A stretch of 64,000 nt of DNA from Lentisphaerota bacterium (lineage in GTDB: Bacteria > Verrucomicrobiota > Lentisphaeria > Oligosphaerales > JABHEG01). Positions 40,043 to 49,072 of the stretch are shown here, piece by piece. The DNA is taken from positions 1 to 64,000 of the forward strand of contig JABHEG010000065.1 in the NCBI GenBank assembly GCA_018676675.1. Direction: 5' to 3'. The position numbers were made by a program, and so were the translations under genes. Below the pieces are notes generated by a model, which saw nothing but the letters and a program-made list of their open reading frames with translations, did not search any database and had not been told where the DNA came from. Position 1 is the first letter of the stretch, and every line of letters starts with the position of its first letter.

Positions 40043-42532
40043 TCCATATTCCAGCTCACCGGAACGGATGATTGCCCCCTCGGCGTCGCGCACTTCGAAA
40101 GCCGGAGGAGCGAGCTTCCGGCCCGTGCACCTTAGATCTCCCATCCCATAGACCTGCCCCTGCTTGCCACGGAGAGCCATGTCAATCGTCAGCCGGTCGC
40201 CCCGGACTCTCAGAACGGGCTCAACACTCAGGGGGAAGCCAAATACGAGCTCCGCGTCCGTCTGAGCTGTGACGGTCAGAACCGGGGCGTCGGACCATTT
40301 CCCGGACAACTCCCACACTGCACCGTCATCATCCGTAGCTTCTACGCTCTGCCGGTTGGGGGAATAATCCCCCGCAGGCAGTATCAAGCGACCGTTGGTC
40401 GTACTGAATTCATGGACGCCAACGGGGCCCGTGAGGCTGACCGAAAATGTCTTAAAAGGGCTGACCACAGTGCCGAGCTTATCCTCGGACACACTCGGAA
40501 GCGGATCACTCCGCCCACTGCTGCAATGGGCCCCGGTGGCCCATCTGTCGCCCGCCCGCGAGAGTAGCTTCACTGCGTCAATCCCGTTGGGCGCGAACGG
40601 ATCGCTCGACTGGACATAGATCCGAGCCCCGTGGACGGGCGAGGCCAGATCGGTGAACGGGATGCTCCCGTCAGCGTTCGGCATGATGCCATTCTCGGGA
40701 TGGTCAATCACACGTCGAACCGCACCCTCGCCCCCGAGAATATCAATGGCCACAATCCCGCCAGCCATCGGTGACTGCATGACTGCAAGTCCCTGAGCCG
40801 GAACAGGAGAACCGAACGAGACCTCAAGCCAATGGGTGCCTTCCTCGGGTCCGGGCTGCCAGGCAGCGGCTTCGGCCCCAAACGCATCCGGCCGGCCAAC
40901 TGCCTGATCTGCAGATCTGGCTTCCCAGAGGCAGTTTCTCCCCAAAGCGCAGACGTCACCATCGAGGAAACTGTCGATTCTCTCACCCAGGGCCTCCTTG
41001 ACCACTGTCAGCTCGGCTCTGCCAAACACTCCAGTCAGAGCACGGGTGGCACGTTGGAGCTCTTCCCGCCTCTCGTCGCTACCGATGGCGGCGCCGTAAC
41101 GAGAGGCGCCGGCCTGGTCGCCTTGAGAGAGCAGCAGGACATACGCAAGTCGGATCCCTTCATTCCGGACAGGGCCGTCCTCCATGGCCCAGATACCCTC
41201 CACAACTCGGGTAACGTCCGGAACGGTGTGCCCCAACATGGTCTTCAAGAACGCGAGGCGGGCCTCCAACACAGGACGTCCACGCCACGATTGGGAGGAT
41301 GAAAGGAGATCCCCGTAAGCGACAATCGCTTTGGCACACGCTCGCCCGACGTCGTTAAGAGCCCCATCCTCCTCCAGCTCCAGAAAGACCTCCATATCAA
41401 GGGCGCAGGCAAGGAACAGCTTCTGGGCCAACGTGGGTGCCAAGGGACGTGACCTCCCCTCCTGCGAAATCCGAAGCAGAGGGGCGAACATGGGGAGATA
41501 CCACGCGGATGCATACCCCCCCTCACGTGGCCCCCACGCGAGGGGGGTCAGGGCAGGGATAGCGGTTGCGCTCTGGCGTGCGAGGAACGTCTCGCTCCCT
41601 GAGGACAAGTCACGAACAACCCAGGCAAACTGTTTGTCCTCCTTGCCTTCCGTCGAACGCCACGCACTGAGTTGCTCCCCTGAAGGGAGAAAGCCGGCAC
41701 ATCCTCCCGGCCCTTGCTTCGCCGCCGGCTTTGAGCCATCCGCATGGAGTAACCACAAACTCTCACCGTCGGTGGTGACAATCCGCCGCGAATCCGGGGA
41801 CCACGCAAGGGAAGGGGGAAAATCTGATCCGTGTGCGCGGGACAAGACCATTGACCGCCCTTCGACAATCTTCTCCCCACGGACAGCGAAGACGCGAACA
41901 CCGCCTAACCGCCCTTCGGCGCCAAGCTCCACACACGCGAGTTGCGAACCATCCGGGGACCAGGCCGGAGCCAGGAGCCGCTCAAACGTCCCCAACGAGC
42001 GCCAAGCCACCAGATCGAAGACACAAGTATGGAGTTTCTCTGCGGCAATAGGCAGCTCAAGAGCCACCATGCCACAAGTCTCGTTCAGCGCCAGATGCAG
42101 CCATGCTCTGGGCTTCTCCGGGTCCGGGGCCCCCGCCCCAAAAACCATCCCATGGACGACTTCCCGCGAGGCAGGAAAGCAATGCACGGCAACAGCTACC
42201 CCGCCCACAGCTGCGACTCGCTTCAGAATGATCTGCCTACAGTCTGTCGACGCCTCGAGGAAAAAGAGCTCCGAGCCGTCCGCACTCCAGACGGGGCCGG
42301 AGACGAGTCGTGCGGAACGTTGGACAGCACGCGTCTTCCACGTGTCACCCTCGGCAACCCAAAGCCCATCCTCCCCCACGAAAGCAATCTGTCTGCCATC
42401 GGGTGACCACTTGGGGGAAGGCCACGGCAGGCAGCCTGAGGCAGTGACCAGTAGAAAAATCACTCCGATGAAGCGAAGCAGGGAACGCCCCATCGCCGAA
42501 TGGGTCGTCGACTGCATTGAGGGCTTCACCAT
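40040..42532 (-). CDS. TolB-like beta-propeller lipoprotein
   Basis: The 830-aa protein begins with a lipoprotein signal (LLRFIGVIFLLVTASGC; Cys follows Gly). Residues about 40-380 hold TolB/WD40-type blades: PKWSPDGRQIAFVGEDGLWV, GPVWSADGSELFFLE, APAWSPDGSQLACVELG and LAWSPDSRRIVTTDGESLWL. The middle is helical; the region from about 560 resembles a beta domain ending in a conserved-looking segment (KLAPPAFEVRDAEGAIIRSG). AAAGGGG lies 8 nt before ATG 42532. The stop is a UGA followed by an open, protein-like tail, so the real protein may be 881 residues. It is probably an outer-surface or periplasmic binding protein; the ligand is unknown. Confidence 0.82.
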   Translation of the reverse strand: MVKPSMQSTTHSAMGRSLLRFIGVIFLLVTASGCLPWPSPKWSPDGRQIAFVGEDGLWVAEGDTWKTRAVQRSARLVSGPVWSADGSELFFLEASTDCRQIILKRVAAVGGVAVAVHCFPASREVVHGMVFGAGAPDPEKPRAWLHLALNETCGMVALELPIAAEKLHTCVFDLVAWRSLGTFERLLAPAWSPDGSQLACVELGAEGRLGGVRVFAVRGEKIVEGRSMVLSRAHGSDFPPSLAWSPDSRRIVTTDGESLWLLHADGSKPAAKQGPGGCAGFLPSGEQLSAWRSTEGKEDKQFAWVVRDLSSGSETFLARQSATAIPALTPLAWGPREGGYASAWYLPMFAPLLRISQEGRSRPLAPTLAQKLFLACALDMEVFLELEEDGALNDVGRACAKAIVAYGDLLSSSQSWRGRPVLEARLAFLKTMLGHTVPDVTRVVEGIWAMEDGPVRNEGIRLAYVLLLSQGDQAGASRYGAAIGSDERREELQRATRALTGVFGRAELTVVKEALGERIDSFLDGDVCALGRNCLWEARSADQAVGRPDAFGAEAAAWQPGPEEGTHWLEVSFGSPVPAQGLAVMQSPMAGGIVAIDILGGEGAVRRVIDHPENGIMPNADGSIPFTDLASPVHGARIYVQSSDPFAPNGIDAVKLLSRAGDRWATGAHCSSGRSDPLPSVSEDKLGTVVSPFKTFSVSLTGPVGVHEFSTTNGRLILPAGDYSPNRQSVEATDDDGAVWELSGKWSDAPVLTVTAQTDAELVFGFPLSVEPVLRVRGDRLTIDMALRGKQGQVYGMGDLRCTGRKLAPPAFEVRDAEGAIIRSGELEYG

Positions 42533-42651
42533 CGCGCAATCCCCTTTCTGAAGACCGCAGCCAACGTACCACCATAGGTAGAGAGCCACCACTGCTCACC
42601 GAGACGTTTCCCCCGTTCTTCCCGCCACTCGGGAACGCTGGGCAACACCCG

Positions 42652-43179
42652 CTACAATCGCATGAGTTCCTTGAAGTCTGCGCAGTACTCCTTCCGCCGA
42701 CAGCCGCCGCAACGCTCGCCCATCCAGACCGTATCAAACTGAGCCATGATCTGCTCGACCAGGCACGGATCCCGGGTGATGATGCCGGCTTCGAAATTGC
42801 GTTTCCCTTCGCTCTTGGCTCCCATGCCGGCGCCAGTCAGGTTTCCACTCCCCGTGTAGGCGAAACCCCCGTCCACGACAACCGATTTGAAGTGCACGCG
42901 TGGACACAGAATCCGCTCGAGCCCATCGATCAGGTTCGGGAAACGGTCGAAGTCCCGACGGAACATGGGCCCAGGCTCCTTGGCGTGCAGCAGGCGTACC
43001 GCAACCCCTTGATCAATCAGTCCTGACAGCGCGGCCAGGAAAGGGACCATTCGGCTCCCCTGATGGACATGGAGGTCCTTGATATCCGCCGTGGCAATCC
43101 ACACGAATTCACGTGCCTCAGGCACGGCCTCGAGGAGTACGCGCTCATAAATCTGCCGGTCTGTCACGAACTCGGTCAT
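42652..43179 (-). CDS. Phospholipase D-like protein with one HKD motif and a Cys cluster
   Basis: The 175-aa protein has a single PLD motif in variant form (RVHFKSVVVDGGFAYTGSGN followed by LTGAGMG), where His, Lys and Asp are kept. Single-HKD proteins normally dimerise to form the active site, as in Nuc-type nucleases. The C-terminus carries a cysteine group, ERCGGCRRKEYCADF, that may bind zinc or an iron-sulphur cluster. Relatives are annotated as PLD-like or phosphatidylserine/phosphatidylglycerophosphate synthase-related. A nuclease or helicase-associated role is possible. It lies apart from the TolB-like gene (119 bp). Confidence 0.8.
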   Translation of the reverse strand: MTEFVTDRQIYERVLLEAVPEAREFVWIATADIKDLHVHQGSRMVPFLAALSGLIDQGVAVRLLHAKEPGPMFRRDFDRFPNLIDGLERILCPRVHFKSVVVDGGFAYTGSGNLTGAGMGAKSEGKRNFEAGIITRDPCLVEQIMAQFDTVWMGERCGGCRRKEYCADFKELMRL

Positions 43180-43240
43180 TGGTTGCTCTTACCGGAGTAT
43201 GTCCCGGGCTGCCATGCTCGGACGCACCGTCATGCATGAC

Positions 43241-43666
43241 CTACCGATCGATCGGGACTTCGTCACGCTTGCGATAGACCATCCCCTGGAACTGCGCCAC
43301 CAAGTCGCCTACCTCGTCCGTCACGCGCACGACATACGAGCCCAGTTTCGGATGATTCGAGATCTCCTCCGCTTCCGCGTAGAGCATCCCTCCTTCGGGC
43401 GTGCCCTTGAAAAACGAAATGCTCGCATTGACCGCGACAGAGATCCGCCCATGTGAATTGGCGGCCACGGCAAAGGCGTAATCGGCAAGGGTGAAAATCG
43501 CTCCACCGTGCGCACTCTTGACGCCATTGAGGTGATCGCCGCTGACCTTCATGGCAGCTTTGGCATATCCCTCACCGATCTCGAGCACCTCGACCCCCGA
43601 CAGGGCCGCGTACGTATCCTCTTTCTCAAAAAACGCCTGGATTCCGGCAAGCCTATCGTCAGACAT
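43241..43666 (-). CDS. PaaI-like hotdog thioesterase
   Basis: The 141-aa protein has the PaaI/4-hydroxybenzoyl-CoA thioesterase pattern: HLNGVKSAHGGAIFTLADYA with the catalytic HGG and Asp, followed by AFAVAANSHG, AVNASISFFKGTPEGGMLYA and VAQFQGMVYRKR. These tetrameric enzymes hydrolyse aromatic or short acyl-CoA thioesters, often rescuing trapped CoA. It is 28 bp downstream of a Gfo/Idh/MocA gene on the same strand and is probably cotranscribed with it. Confidence 0.9.
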   Translation of the reverse strand: MSDDRLAGIQAFFEKEDTYAALSGVEVLEIGEGYAKAAMKVSGDHLNGVKSAHGGAIFTLADYAFAVAANSHGRISVAVNASISFFKGTPEGGMLYAEAEEISNHPKLGSYVVRVTDEVGDLVAQFQGMVYRKRDEVPIDR

Positions 43667-43693
43667 ATCGTTTGCTCCGTTCTCGGCTCCTGT

Positions 43694-44707
43694 CTACAAA
43701 TTGAGGCGACCGGCCATAGCAGCGTTGGTTGCCTCTCGTGAGATCTTCGCCGCTATCACCCCATCCCGTCCACTGGGAAGATCCCCGAGGTCACCACTTC
43801 CCAAAGCAGCGTAGAATGCCTCATACATCCCAGCAAAGTTCTTCTCACCGGCAAAGGGCAGGCGTTCCGTCCCCTGCGGGGTCCGCACCTCAAAGACCTG
43901 TGCCTCGCGGTCGTACCGGATCAGGCCTTCCGTCCCGATCAGTTCATAGAGAAACCGTTTCAGCGGCTCCTTGGTCGTGTGGCAATAGCTGTAGCTGATT
44001 TCCACCATCGAGTGGGCCCCGCACTCGTGGTCCATGTGCAGATACAGATGGTCGGGTGCCTCGTAGTCATCGACCCACGCTCCCGCCGCAGACCAGCGAG
44101 CCACCTCGCTCCCGAGCCACCACCGAGCCAGATCAATCTGGTGCACGCCGCAATCGACCATCGGCCCACCCTCTTCCATGCGTCCAGCTCTGCGAGCCTG
44201 CTCAACCGGGTGCCCACCAGCGTCCCGTTCATACTTCCCGTGGCAATTCCAGATGTAGACCAACCGCAGAGAAAGCACGTCTCCGATCACTCTCGCGGAG
44301 ACCATGTCCCGAATACGCATTGAAACAGGACTGAACCGGTAGTCGAATCCGGTGGCGAGCATGACGCCGGCCGCCGCCGCCGCCCGGACCATGTCGGTGC
44401 CCTCCGCCTCGTCCATGGCCAATGGCTTCTCGCACAGAATGTGGCACCCGTGCCGAGCGGCGTCTGCGACGTTCGCGGCATGGCATGGCGCGGGAGAAGT
44501 GATCGCGACAGCGTCCAACCCCGCCTGAAAGAACGCATCGACGTCCGTGCAGGCGTGTGGTACGGCGAAGCGTTCGGCTGCTTCCGCCAGGCGCCCGGCA
44601 TCCGGGTCGAAGATGGCATGCAGGTCCCAATCCTCTGACGCATGCAACACGGGCAAGTGACCATAGGCGGCAACCTTGCCGCACCCCATCAACCCAATTC
44701 GCTTCAT
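43694..44707 (-). CDS. Gfo/Idh/MocA oxidoreductase
   Basis: The 337-aa enzyme shows a canonical start MKRIGLMGCGKVAAYGHLPV, the lysine motif CHILCEKPLAMDE and the helix GGPMVDCGVHQIDLARWWLG with the catalytic Asp and His. ATGFDYRFSPVSMRIRDMVS and VYIWNCHGKYERDAGGHPVE are typical of a subgroup common in PVC bacteria. It is followed closely by the thioesterase gene and preceded by the DUF3604 gene (21 bp), indicating a three-gene unit. Confidence 0.93.
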   Translation of the reverse strand: MKRIGLMGCGKVAAYGHLPVLHASEDWDLHAIFDPDAGRLAEAAERFAVPHACTDVDAFFQAGLDAVAITSPAPCHAANVADAARHGCHILCEKPLAMDEAEGTDMVRAAAAAGVMLATGFDYRFSPVSMRIRDMVSARVIGDVLSLRLVYIWNCHGKYERDAGGHPVEQARRAGRMEEGGPMVDCGVHQIDLARWWLGSEVARWSAAGAWVDDYEAPDHLYLHMDHECGAHSMVEISYSYCHTTKEPLKRFLYELIGTEGLIRYDREAQVFEVRTPQGTERLPFAGEKNFAGMYEAFYAALGSGDLGDLPSGRDGVIAAKISREATNAAMAGRLNL

Positions 44708-44728
44708 CGCTCTCGTTCCTTGACTCCG

Positions 44729-45904
44729 CTACTCATCGTAGTAGAAATCCAGCCAGATGGGGCTGGTCCAGGCCATATGACCGTCTCGCTGTTTCACCCG
44801 GACGTAGATAAACCGCGACACGTTGTTACATGTGCCAATGCGCTTGACCCCATCCGTCGGGCCGGACGGACGAAACCAGCGGTACGCCATCTGATCGAGG
44901 CGCGCCCGAGGCTTTGTCTTCGTGTGCACCGTGATGCCGTTCTCAACGATATCCACCTGCTCAATCGTGTCAGTGCCCTGCACCGTCACTCCGATTTCGA
45001 GTGGAAAGAGCTCATTGATGTCATGCTGATTAAAGCGAATGACCGAACCAATGGGAAAACCGTTGATGTGGAAATCGACGCGGATCTTGGCGCCGGTAGT
45101 CGCGATTGTCCGGCGATTCCTTAGCGCCTCAAACAAGCTCGGCAGGGTGAGATCCTTCGCGTAGATCCCGGTAATCCCGGAGTCGGCAGGCGGGGCCGGA
45201 TGCCCATCCCCCCCACCGACGAAACCCATGTGGAAACCGCGCAACAACGTGTCAACCGCAAAGTTGCGGGTGAAACACCGGTCGGTATCCTGCAGGGGAG
45301 CGCCGTAGTACTCCTCATTCCCCCAGCCCGAGAAGATCTCCAGTGCAGGTTCGAGCTCGTCGTCCGTGCGGGTCATGTCTGCCGACAGCTCACGGGCGGC
45401 ATGGTGAGGAATCGTCAGGGCATCCAGGCCGAGCGCACGTATGTGCTCCCACAGCTTCGGGGGCGACGTAATCTCCCGGCCGGAAATCAGCGGCACGTCA
45501 TAGTCACGGAAGTAGATATTTCGATGCCCGTAAAGAGGGGTTGCCCACTCAACCGCGGGCCACGCGATGAATTCGCCTGGAACGGTGGTCTCCCGGGCGA
45601 GGCCCATGGATTCGGACCATTGCCCCTCGGTCATCCTCTCCGCATGATCACAGATCGCCAGAAAATCGGTACCTGCCACGGTCCGGGCGTGACAGTAGCA
45701 CTCAGCAAGTGTCCCGTTGTAGGGGTTCACCTTTGCACACGGACTCAAGCTCGAGTGCTTGTGGACATCACCGAAGTACAGATGCACACCCTCGGCGTAA
45801 TCCTCACTCTCACGATACGCTTTGGCATACTTTCGATGTTCAAGCTCAGGGATGCCCCCGTCAACGCACCATGGCTTGCGCCGGAACCCGTTCGAATCAG
45901 ACAT
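44729..45904 (-). CDS. DUF3604/PHP-like metal-dependent protein
   Basis: The 391-aa protein has a PHP-type metal site: LYFGDVHKHSSLSPCAKVNP, DFLAICDHAERMTEGQW, LDALTIPHHAARELSADM and GGGDGHPAPPADSGITGIYA. DUF3604 proteins occur in sulfatase- and sugar-degradation clusters of marine and PVC bacteria; their reaction is not known. The C-terminal part is a beta domain (FPLEIGVTVQGTDTIEQVDI). ATG 45904 has AGGAGA just upstream. No signal peptide is seen. It is flanked by a Gfo/Idh/MocA gene and an exported alpha/beta hydrolase gene (54 bp) on the same strand. Confidence 0.83.
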   Translation of the reverse strand: MSDSNGFRRKPWCVDGGIPELEHRKYAKAYRESEDYAEGVHLYFGDVHKHSSLSPCAKVNPYNGTLAECYCHARTVAGTDFLAICDHAERMTEGQWSESMGLARETTVPGEFIAWPAVEWATPLYGHRNIYFRDYDVPLISGREITSPPKLWEHIRALGLDALTIPHHAARELSADMTRTDDELEPALEIFSGWGNEEYYGAPLQDTDRCFTRNFAVDTLLRGFHMGFVGGGDGHPAPPADSGITGIYAKDLTLPSLFEALRNRRTIATTGAKIRVDFHINGFPIGSVIRFNQHDINELFPLEIGVTVQGTDTIEQVDIVENGITVHTKTKPRARLDQMAYRWFRPSGPTDGVKRIGTCNNVSRFIYVRVKQRDGHMAWTSPIWLDFYYDE

Positions 45905-45958
45905 GGTTCTCCTCAGCACAGTCATTCCAGACTGAGATCGCCCCACCGGGCCAACAGC

Positions 45959-48007
45959 CTACTTCCCCGGCGATCGCCCCACCCACGTGAGGTCCGAGTC
46001 GAGCTGCCAAGCCGTATTGAAGAATCCGGCCACCCGGTGCTCGTTCGTGTCATCGAAACTGAACGTGTCCTTCCTGAACACGATGAAATCAGGAAGCAGA
46101 TCGTGCTTGTGGTTGACTCCGCACTTTCCTCCGTAAAGCTCTCCCGCATAGATCGTGATGTACCGATTCGGAGCCAGAGGGTTGGGGTAGCACATCACCA
46201 GTCCCAAGTCATCCCCCTTGTACGTCTTCCCGGCGACCTCGTACTCGTGGTCGCCAATCCGGATCGGTAGCTTGTCCGCCATCCGCCGGAGGACAGTGTT
46301 GCTTGCCGGGGTCCCGAAAAGCACCAGATTGTGGCCCGCAATCTCCTCGTCGGTCACAGCACTGTCACGCTTGGCCGAAGGCATTCCGTCAGCGAATCCG
46401 TCCCACTCTCCGAGCCAGCGCCTGACGTTGGCCAGATTCCCAGAAACTTCGGCAGTGGTCCCTCCCGTCCCGAGGACAACCATGAACGGCCCATCGAAGA
46501 CCTCCTCAATCGGTCCACAGAGCCCTTTGCGTTTGGCCGGCGGCCAGAGCCCGGGAACGGGGGCCTGAAGCGCGACCAGGTCGATGTGCAGGAAACCGTC
46601 CGCATCAGCAGCGGCATGGGTCTTGACACCGTTCGCTACGACAGGCCATGGTCCCTTCCCCGTGAGTGGGGCCTGCTTGGTATCAATCATCAGCGTGGCC
46701 ACATTCTCAGCCGTCACCTCGATTCCAGTCCCTCCTTCAGACACGCGGCAATCCACACTCGCTGGAACGCCCCAGCGCGCGAAACCCGCAATCCGGACCC
46801 AGAACGACGTGTCGTATTCCAGGCTGTAAGTCTTGTAGGTGACACGCTCCGGACTCCTGTTCAGACGCTGCTTGACCGCCCACGACCAGGCGTTCTCAAA
46901 GCAGGGCGTATCCCAGTAGATGTAGTGATTCTGCCCCTTGAACTCGAAGATCTTGATCGCGAAGCCAAGTTCGCGAGCCGCAGAGACCATTCGCCGGGAA
47001 TGCTCAACCGGAATCAACGAGTCGTGCTCCCCGTGTTGGATGAACATCGACTGGTTCCGGGCATTCATGACCAAATCAATGGGGTTGTCCCATTCGACCA
47101 TGAAACGACGGAATGGAAACAAGTCATCCCGGTTGCGCGGCCAATCACGCAATACGCGTGGCCACCAGGCATGCATGTCGGTCTGCCCCGTAATCGGGGC
47201 ACAAGCCGCGTACAGCCCGGGATGACGCAACGCCATATTCCAGGCTCCCATGCCTCCCATGGATACACCGCTCATGATGATACGCTCAGAATCCACCGCG
47301 TAGATGCTCTGAACGTGCTCAGTGGACGCCAACACATCCACTTCGCCGACGCCCTGGAAGTCCGTATTTCGGCGCCCATACGGAATCAGCAGCATGCAGC
47401 CGTGCTTCCCGGCAACCGCACAGATCTCCGGACCGAGGGTCCACGGATCCAAAAGAGACGTCGTCGGCACCCATCCGTGCAGGAAAACAACCATGGGCGT
47501 CGGCGTGTCAGGATCATAGCTGGGAGGCAGGTAGAGGAAGTACGGTTGGGCCGTGCCATCGTTCTCCGTGACATAGGCGCACTCGGTCAGCTCACCCTTC
47601 GGCGCGAGGAACGGCTTCTGAGCCGCAAGACGATCAAGAGCAGCAAATCCGTCGGCCACGAAGCCAGCCATCTTGCTCTGACCGCCGCGCCGCGATCGCT
47701 GGCCCAACGCCGCTTTGCGCAAAGCCAGGCGGGCCAGAGGAACATTCGTACGGTACGAAAGCGTTTCCCGGTCAAGGTCGCTTCCTCCAAGCTCAGCCAA
47801 GGCCTTCTGCAGGTCCTTGCCCGAACGAGATGACGAACCCGGGACCGGCGGCGGAGCCTGGGCAACGCATCCACAGGCCGACCACAAGGCCACAATGAAC
47901 ACCGTCTGACGCAAGTGATAGACGTCCAAAGCTCTACTCCTGATAAGCTGCAGGGAGCCACAAAGGGGCGCCCTTCCCTGGAGGCCGTTCGAAAACTGAG
48001 TCACCAA
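45959..48007 (-). CDS. Exported alpha/beta hydrolase (prolyl oligopeptidase/esterase type)
   Basis: The 682-aa frame has an N-terminal hydrophobic stretch ending in a lipobox-like LWSACGC. The hydrolase domain spans about 140-380: oxyanion loop VVFLHGW, nucleophile Ser249 in IIMSGVSMGGMGAWNMALRH, Asp329 in IQHGEHDSLIP and His361 in FKGQNHYIYW. The remaining 300 residues contain no recognised domain but are beta-rich (EVAGKTYKGDDLGLVMCYPN). Such proteins are esterases or peptidases in PVC polysaccharide clusters. The start is uncertain: ATG 48007, or TTG near residue 27 which better fits a signal peptide. Confidence 0.85.
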   Translation of the reverse strand: MVTQFSNGLQGRAPLCGSLQLIRSRALDVYHLRQTVFIVALWSACGCVAQAPPPVPGSSSRSGKDLQKALAELGGSDLDRETLSYRTNVPLARLALRKAALGQRSRRGGQSKMAGFVADGFAALDRLAAQKPFLAPKGELTECAYVTENDGTAQPYFLYLPPSYDPDTPTPMVVFLHGWVPTTSLLDPWTLGPEICAVAGKHGCMLLIPYGRRNTDFQGVGEVDVLASTEHVQSIYAVDSERIIMSGVSMGGMGAWNMALRHPGLYAACAPITGQTDMHAWWPRVLRDWPRNRDDLFPFRRFMVEWDNPIDLVMNARNQSMFIQHGEHDSLIPVEHSRRMVSAARELGFAIKIFEFKGQNHYIYWDTPCFENAWSWAVKQRLNRSPERVTYKTYSLEYDTSFWVRIAGFARWGVPASVDCRVSEGGTGIEVTAENVATLMIDTKQAPLTGKGPWPVVANGVKTHAAADADGFLHIDLVALQAPVPGLWPPAKRKGLCGPIEEVFDGPFMVVLGTGGTTAEVSGNLANVRRWLGEWDGFADGMPSAKRDSAVTDEEIAGHNLVLFGTPASNTVLRRMADKLPIRIGDHEYEVAGKTYKGDDLGLVMCYPNPLAPNRYITIYAGELYGGKCGVNHKHDLLPDFIVFRKDTFSFDDTNEHRVAGFFNTAWQLDSDLTWVGRSPGK

Positions 48008-48141
48008 TATACGCAGCCGTCCTGTCGATTGCGCACAAGGCGGTCTGCTCAGTTAGAGAGGAAGACGCGTGAAGCTTCCCACTCATTGGGCGTCAGGGAG
48101 ACCACCACTCGGAGAGTACAGGGAGACACCAGACCCGACTG

Positions 48142-49014
48142 TCAGCTGAGGGCAACCCGGGCTACCTTCACAGTCCGGCCCGTCTCCAACGACTCAGCTA
48201 ATGCTTCAAGCACGGCGATAGGAGCAAGCATCCGTTCATGGGGAATCGGCTCTTCACCGGTTCGGAACATATCGACAAACAGTCGCGCGCCAACGATGTG
48301 TGGGCTCGCGTCACGACCAAATGTCCAGTCCACCAGTCCGCCATCTCCGACCACGGTGCTGTGGAAGCCCCGGAACCCATTGTTCACACAATTGATGGTC
48401 ACAACCGGCCCGCGCTTGTAGGTAAGGGTCGCGATCCCACCCGCCCTGTGTGGACGGATGAACGCCGTATCCACCTGATTGCCGAACAATTCGATGACCG
48501 GATCCACTTGGTGGATGCCGTAAAAAAAGACCCCGCCATACTTGCTCTTGAGATCGGCCGGGCCAGTGCTGTTGAGGAAAGCAACGTCACCTACACCCTT
48601 CACGGCCTCACGGAAGTCGCGGAACGTCTTGTGCAGGACTCTTACACTGAAACTGATGATTGGGACGCCGTGTTTGCGGGACAAACGACACAGGCTCTTA
48701 CCCTCTCGGAGCGTGAATGTAAATGGTTTGTCCACGAAGCAGGGGACCCCGTTGCGCACGAAGAAGCGGGCTACCTCTGCATGGTACTTGGCGTGCCGGT
48801 GCGTGATCATCACCCCATCCACTTTCCCAAGCATGGCACGCCAGTCCGCAACGATTTCCGGAATCTGGCCGACCTCAGCCGACTGTCTCGCAAAGCGGGG
48901 TGCCTCCCCCCACACCGAAACGACCCGGCACGGAAGTGCCTGCTCCACGTTCAGGAGCCTAGCAATCGCGGCACAGTGAGAGTTCTCCGCACCAATAATT
49001 CCCATCCGTAACAT
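48142..49014 (-). CDS. Gfo/Idh/MocA-family protein with atypical Rossmann loop
   Basis: The 290-aa protein starts MLRMGIIGAENSHCAAIARL, where the glycine-rich GxGxxG loop is replaced by GAENSH. The lysine motif is kept as CFVDKPFTFTLREG. The active-site region reads YGGVFFYGIHQVDPVIELFG, with His and Asp in the usual places. It is shorter than the 330-360-aa relatives in this window. Such ENSH variants form a distinct branch; cofactor binding may differ. It stands 134 bp upstream of the alpha/beta hydrolase gene on the same strand. Confidence 0.83.
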   Translation of the reverse strand: MLRMGIIGAENSHCAAIARLLNVEQALPCRVVSVWGEAPRFARQSAEVGQIPEIVADWRAMLGKVDGVMITHRHAKYHAEVARFFVRNGVPCFVDKPFTFTLREGKSLCRLSRKHGVPIISFSVRVLHKTFRDFREAVKGVGDVAFLNSTGPADLKSKYGGVFFYGIHQVDPVIELFGNQVDTAFIRPHRAGGIATLTYKRGPVVTINCVNNGFRGFHSTVVGDGGLVDWTFGRDASPHIVGARLFVDMFRTGEEPIPHERMLAPIAVLEALAESLETGRTVKVARVALS

Positions 49015-49072
49015 GACTCTTCTCCACCAGACAAAGCCCTGACGCACGACCTGACAAGAAGCCTTCGCTCAC

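Noticed and set aside
46331..47833. A 500-codon plus-strand open frame opposite the alpha/beta hydrolase gene
   Set aside because: It is the antisense shadow of a well supported gene, is Arg/Pro/His-rich, and has no ribosome site or family motif.
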